In this document: piece by piece, positions 61,691 through 64,000 of the stretch | How the letters are laid out: each line of letters starts with the position of its first letter | Position numbering within the stretch: position 1 is the first letter of the stretch | Assembly: GCF_014196305.1 (NCBI RefSeq) | Contig: NZ_JACIDJ010000001.1 | Coordinates: forward strand, 186,001-250,000 | Source of the DNA: Roseococcus suduntuyensis | Lineage (GTDB): Bacteria; Pseudomonadota; Alphaproteobacteria; Acetobacterales; Acetobacteraceae | Direction: 5' to 3' | DNA: 64,000 nucleotides | The notes under the pieces: model-generated | The model's input: the letters and a program-made list of their open reading frames with translations, nothing else | Database searches by the model: none | Told to the model about the DNA's origin: nothing | Translations under genes and position numbers: made by a program

Positions 61691-62764
61691 TCACCGCAGG
61701 AAGCGCGCAAGCGTGAGTTCGGACAGCGAGCCGATGGCGCGGTAGCTCGCCTCCAGCGAGGTCCGGGTGGCCTGGAGGCGTTCCAGCGTGCTGGCCAGGT
61801 CCACCTCCTCGATGTCGGCGATCTGGCTGCGCAGCAGGTCCATGGTGGCGCGCTGGCGGCGCTGCGTGTCCTCCAGCCGCGCCGTCACCTGGCCAAGGCC
61901 GCCCGCCTCCTCGGTCAGCGCCTGCTCGGCGGCGGCGAAGCCGTCGCGCAGCCCGGCCAGCAGGTCCGTGTAGTTGGGCAGGTCATCCATCTGGGCGGGG
62001 TCGAGGGCGGCGAGGCTCATCAGGTTGCGCATCAGGTCGCGCGCCCAGCTTCCCGTCGTCTCGCCCGAACTGACGCTGACGGCGTTGCGGTCGGCGAAGA
62101 TGCCATAGGCCACGAACTGCCCGTCGGCGGCGGGTGCCGCGCGGCGCGGCTCCTGGTCCGCGGGGGCGAGGGCGGCCTCGTCCTGCAGGAAGTCGGAAAA
62201 GGGCGAGACGCCCGCCACATTGCTCTGCGCGGCGGTGCGCGTGTCATTCAGCACGCTGGCCGCCCCCGCCGCACCCAGCGTGGCCACGGCCGTCGCCACA
62301 TCCTGCGCCATCTGCCCGGTGGCCAACCCCTCTGGGTCTGGAATGGGCGGGCGGCCGATGTCGGAGCCGGAGAAGAGGTATTCCCCCGCATGGCGCACGT
62401 TCAGCAGATGCCCCATCTCGGTCAGCGCCGTGCGCGCCTGCACCTTCAGCGCCTCCAGCGCCACCGGGTCGCGCGTGTAGAGGCGCGGCAGGGCGGTGCT
62501 GCGGAAGTCCCGCGCGATCTCGGTGAGACGGCTGAGCGAGGCCTGCATCACCTCGGTGCGGCCGATGGATTGCGTCAGCACGCGGTCATAGGCGTCGAGC
62601 CGCCCCGATTGCGCGCGCAGCGAGACGGCGCGCGGCACGTCCGGCGCCAGGTCCCCCAGGCGGGAGGAGCGCTGCCCCGATGCGGTCTGGCGCGTCAGGA
62701 TTTCCATCTGCGTGCGCAGCCGCGCGGTCTCGGCGGCCAGGCGGCCGGTGATCTCAAGGCTCAA
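61691..62764 (-). CDS. flgL: Flagellar hook-associated protein 3
   Basis: A 357-residue flagellin-like protein that joins hook and filament. The amino-terminal coiled coil, LRTQMEILTRQTASGQRSSR, and the carboxy-terminal helix, EVDLASTLERLQATRTSLEA followed by SYRAIGSLSELTLARFLR, are the conserved D0/D1 parts. The central NVRHAGEYLFSGSDIGRPPI is also a FlgL signature. It starts 15 bases after the flgK stop, so the two are co-transcribed. Confidence 0.93.
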   Translation of the reverse strand: MSLEITGRLAAETARLRTQMEILTRQTASGQRSSRLGDLAPDVPRAVSLRAQSGRLDAYDRVLTQSIGRTEVMQASLSRLTEIARDFRSTALPRLYTRDPVALEALKVQARTALTEMGHLLNVRHAGEYLFSGSDIGRPPIPDPEGLATGQMAQDVATAVATLGAAGAASVLNDTRTAAQSNVAGVSPFSDFLQDEAALAPADQEPRRAAPAADGQFVAYGIFADRNAVSVSSGETTGSWARDLMRNLMSLAALDPAQMDDLPNYTDLLAGLRDGFAAAEQALTEEAGGLGQVTARLEDTQRRQRATMDLLRSQIADIEEVDLASTLERLQATRTSLEASYRAIGSLSELTLARFLR

Positions 62765-62779
62765 GGGGGGTCTCCCTCA

Positions 62780-64000
62780 TCACCGCACCATGTTGAGCAG
62801 CGTGTCCCACATCTGCTGGGCCGTGCTCATCACGCGGGCATTGGCGGCATAGGCGTTCTGCAACTGCACCATGGCGGCCATCTCCGCATCGGAATCCACG
62901 CCGGATTCCCGCTGGAAGCGGGCGTCGAGGCCACGCCGCAGCCCCTCCGCGCGCTCCCGCGACGCGGTCGCGGCCGCGCGGTCGGCGGTGTGGGCGCCGG
63001 TGACGACGGCGGCGTAATCCTCCAGCGTGCGCGGCGGCAGGAAGGGCGAGGCGAGGCTGCCATCCGGCCCCAACCCGCCCGAAGGCAGCGCCGCCCAGGC
63101 CGTGCCCGTGCGCACCGTGTCACCCAGCGCGTGGTTCAGCACGCGGTCCAGCATCAGGGTGAAGCCCGCGGGGCCGGTGGCGGGGTTGGGCGTGAAGGCG
63201 GTGGGGCCGCCCGGCGTATCGGCCACCGCATGGGTGCCGTCGCGCAGCAGCGTGGGGTCGGCCGCCACGGCGGGGTTCACGCGGATGCTGTTGGCGAAGC
63301 CCATCAGCCCCGCGGCGGGGTCGCTGTAGGGCAGGGTGATGTCGGGCACGGTGCCGGAGGGGGTGGTGAAGAGCCTGAGGCCCTGCCCCTCCATCCGGCT
63401 GGCCAGATGCCCGGCCGCGAGGTCGAGCTCGGCCTGGTAGCGCGGCAGGGTGGTGTCGCGCAGCGCGACATATTCGCCGAGCCGCCCGCCGCCCAATTGC
63501 CGCGTCACGTCCACGCCGCCCAGCATCACGCCCGGCAGGGTGCCGCCCGCGCCGAAAAAGGCCTCGGGCCCCAGCGCGGCCGGGGCGGTGGAAAAGGCGT
63601 CCTTGTCGGGGTCGAGCGGCAGGCCAAGGCCGCCCCGCGTCACCAGGATCAGCCCGCCATCGGATTGCGGCAGGGTTCGCAGCGGCAGGCTTTCGGACAG
63701 CCGCCCCAAGGCGAGGTCGCGCTTGTCCTCGAGGTCGCCGGTGGCGATGCCCAGCACGCGGTCGCGCTGGATGGCGGTGGTGAGCTGCGCCACCTCGCGC
63801 AGCCCGGCATTGATGCGCGCCACCTCCTCCTGGATGCCGTCCTGCGCCTGCTGCCGCGCCTCGCCGATCGCGCCCGCGATGTCGTTGAAGCTGAGCGCGA
63901 GATCATGCGCGGCCTGGAGGAACTCGCGTTGAAGCCCGGGTTCGCCGGGGCTGGCGCGCAGGCCGATGACGCTGGCGCGCAGCGCACCCAGGCGGTCGCC
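62780..64000 (-). CDS. flgK: Flagellar hook-associated protein 1 (5' end beyond window)
   Basis: The frame is open to the right edge, and 406 codons plus the stop are visible. EEVARINAGLREVAQLTTAI near the right end is the FlgK amino-terminal helix region, and the carboxy terminus, MVQLQNAYAANARVMSTAQQ followed by MWDTLLNMVR, is the conserved D0 helix. The FlgK protein caps the hook-filament junction with FlgL. The true start lies to the right of 64000. Confidence 0.93.
   Translation of the reverse strand, partial: GDRLGALRASVIGLRASPGEPGLQREFLQAAHDLALSFNDIAGAIGEARQQAQDGIQEEVARINAGLREVAQLTTAIQRDRVLGIATGDLEDKRDLALGRLSESLPLRTLPQSDGGLILVTRGGLGLPLDPDKDAFSTAPAALGPEAFFGAGGTLPGVMLGGVDVTRQLGGGRLGEYVALRDTTLPRYQAELDLAAGHLASRMEGQGLRLFTTPSGTVPDITLPYSDPAAGLMGFANSIRVNPAVAADPTLLRDGTHAVADTPGGPTAFTPNPATGPAGFTLMLDRVLNHALGDTVRTGTAWAALPSGGLGPDGSLASPFLPPRTLEDYAAVVTGAHTADRAAATASRERAEGLRRGLDARFQRESGVDSDAEMAAMVQLQNAYAANARVMSTAQQMWDTLLNMVR

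Overview
The window is about 70% G+C, has strong third-position G/C bias and tightly packed genes, and carries no rRNA, tRNA, insertion sequence, prophage or CRISPR array that I can see. The gene content fits a motile, aerobic, heterotrophic alphaproteobacterium, most likely a Roseomonas-like member of the Acetobacteraceae. Pointers are a fused TRAP permease with a TAXI binding protein, a Bug-family binding protein, split ATP-synthase genes with both b and b' subunits, a ChvI-type regulator, and flagellar FlbT and DUF1217 genes. The genus is an inference. It is not proven by any single gene.

Layout. 1-5.2 kb: the 5' end of an oxidoreductase, a fused TRAP permease with its TAXI binding protein, and prfC. 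5.2-9.1 kb: four consecutive, translationally coupled periplasmic solute-binding proteins with no permease or ATPase. 9.1-12.5 kb: an unknown secreted protein, a GH8 glucanase, galB, and a dihydroxyphthalate-decarboxylase-like protein coupled to galB. 12.6-18.2 kb: tamA-tamB. 18.3-21.8 kb: a Bug binding protein, a 3-hydroxyisobutyrate-dehydrogenase-like enzyme, a carboxymuconolactone-decarboxylase-like protein and a haloacetate dehalogenase. 21.8-24.8 kb: two paralogous cytosolic PAS chemoreceptors. 24.9-29.3 kb: a Nudix hydrolase, a small exported protein, a GMC oxidoreductase, an AraC/GyrI-like regulator and a ChvI-like response regulator.

29.4-34.5 kb: etfBA-hbd, a TauE-like permease, hemW and a small ACT-like protein. 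34.5-37.0 kb: the Fo part of ATP synthase (atpI-B-E-F'-F on the minus strand). 37.1-41.4 kb: a NIPSNAP protein and the overlapping cluster otsB-GH15-otsA for trehalose metabolism. 41.4-47.5 kb: fpr, two acetyltransferases, a phytase-like esterase, an amidase and a cation diffusion facilitator. 47.5-52.4 kb: a cobalamin neighbourhood of tonB, a PduO-type adenosyltransferase, radC, and btuB under a cobalamin riboswitch. 52.6-56.0 kb: aapJQM, a polar amino-acid importer without its ATPase. 56.1-59.8 kb: exoD, enoyl-CoA hydratase, a CoA-transferase and an AbrB-type membrane protein. 59.9-64.0 kb: flagellar genes (FlaG-like, DUF1217, flbT, flgL, and flgK cut by the window end).

Systems that work together: the TRAP permease with its TAXI protein; TamA with TamB; ETF with 3-hydroxyacyl-CoA dehydrogenase in fatty-acid oxidation; the Fo operon; OtsA, OtsB and the GH15 enzyme; TonB, BtuB, the riboswitch and the adenosyltransferase in B12 acquisition; and AapJQM. 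The best candidates for something undescribed are the four-binding-protein operon at 5.3-9.1 kb, a hairpin element with constant ends and variable cores (29.28, 53.64 and 53.70 kb), and a 32-bp tandem hairpin array in the fpr leader (42.33-42.46 kb).
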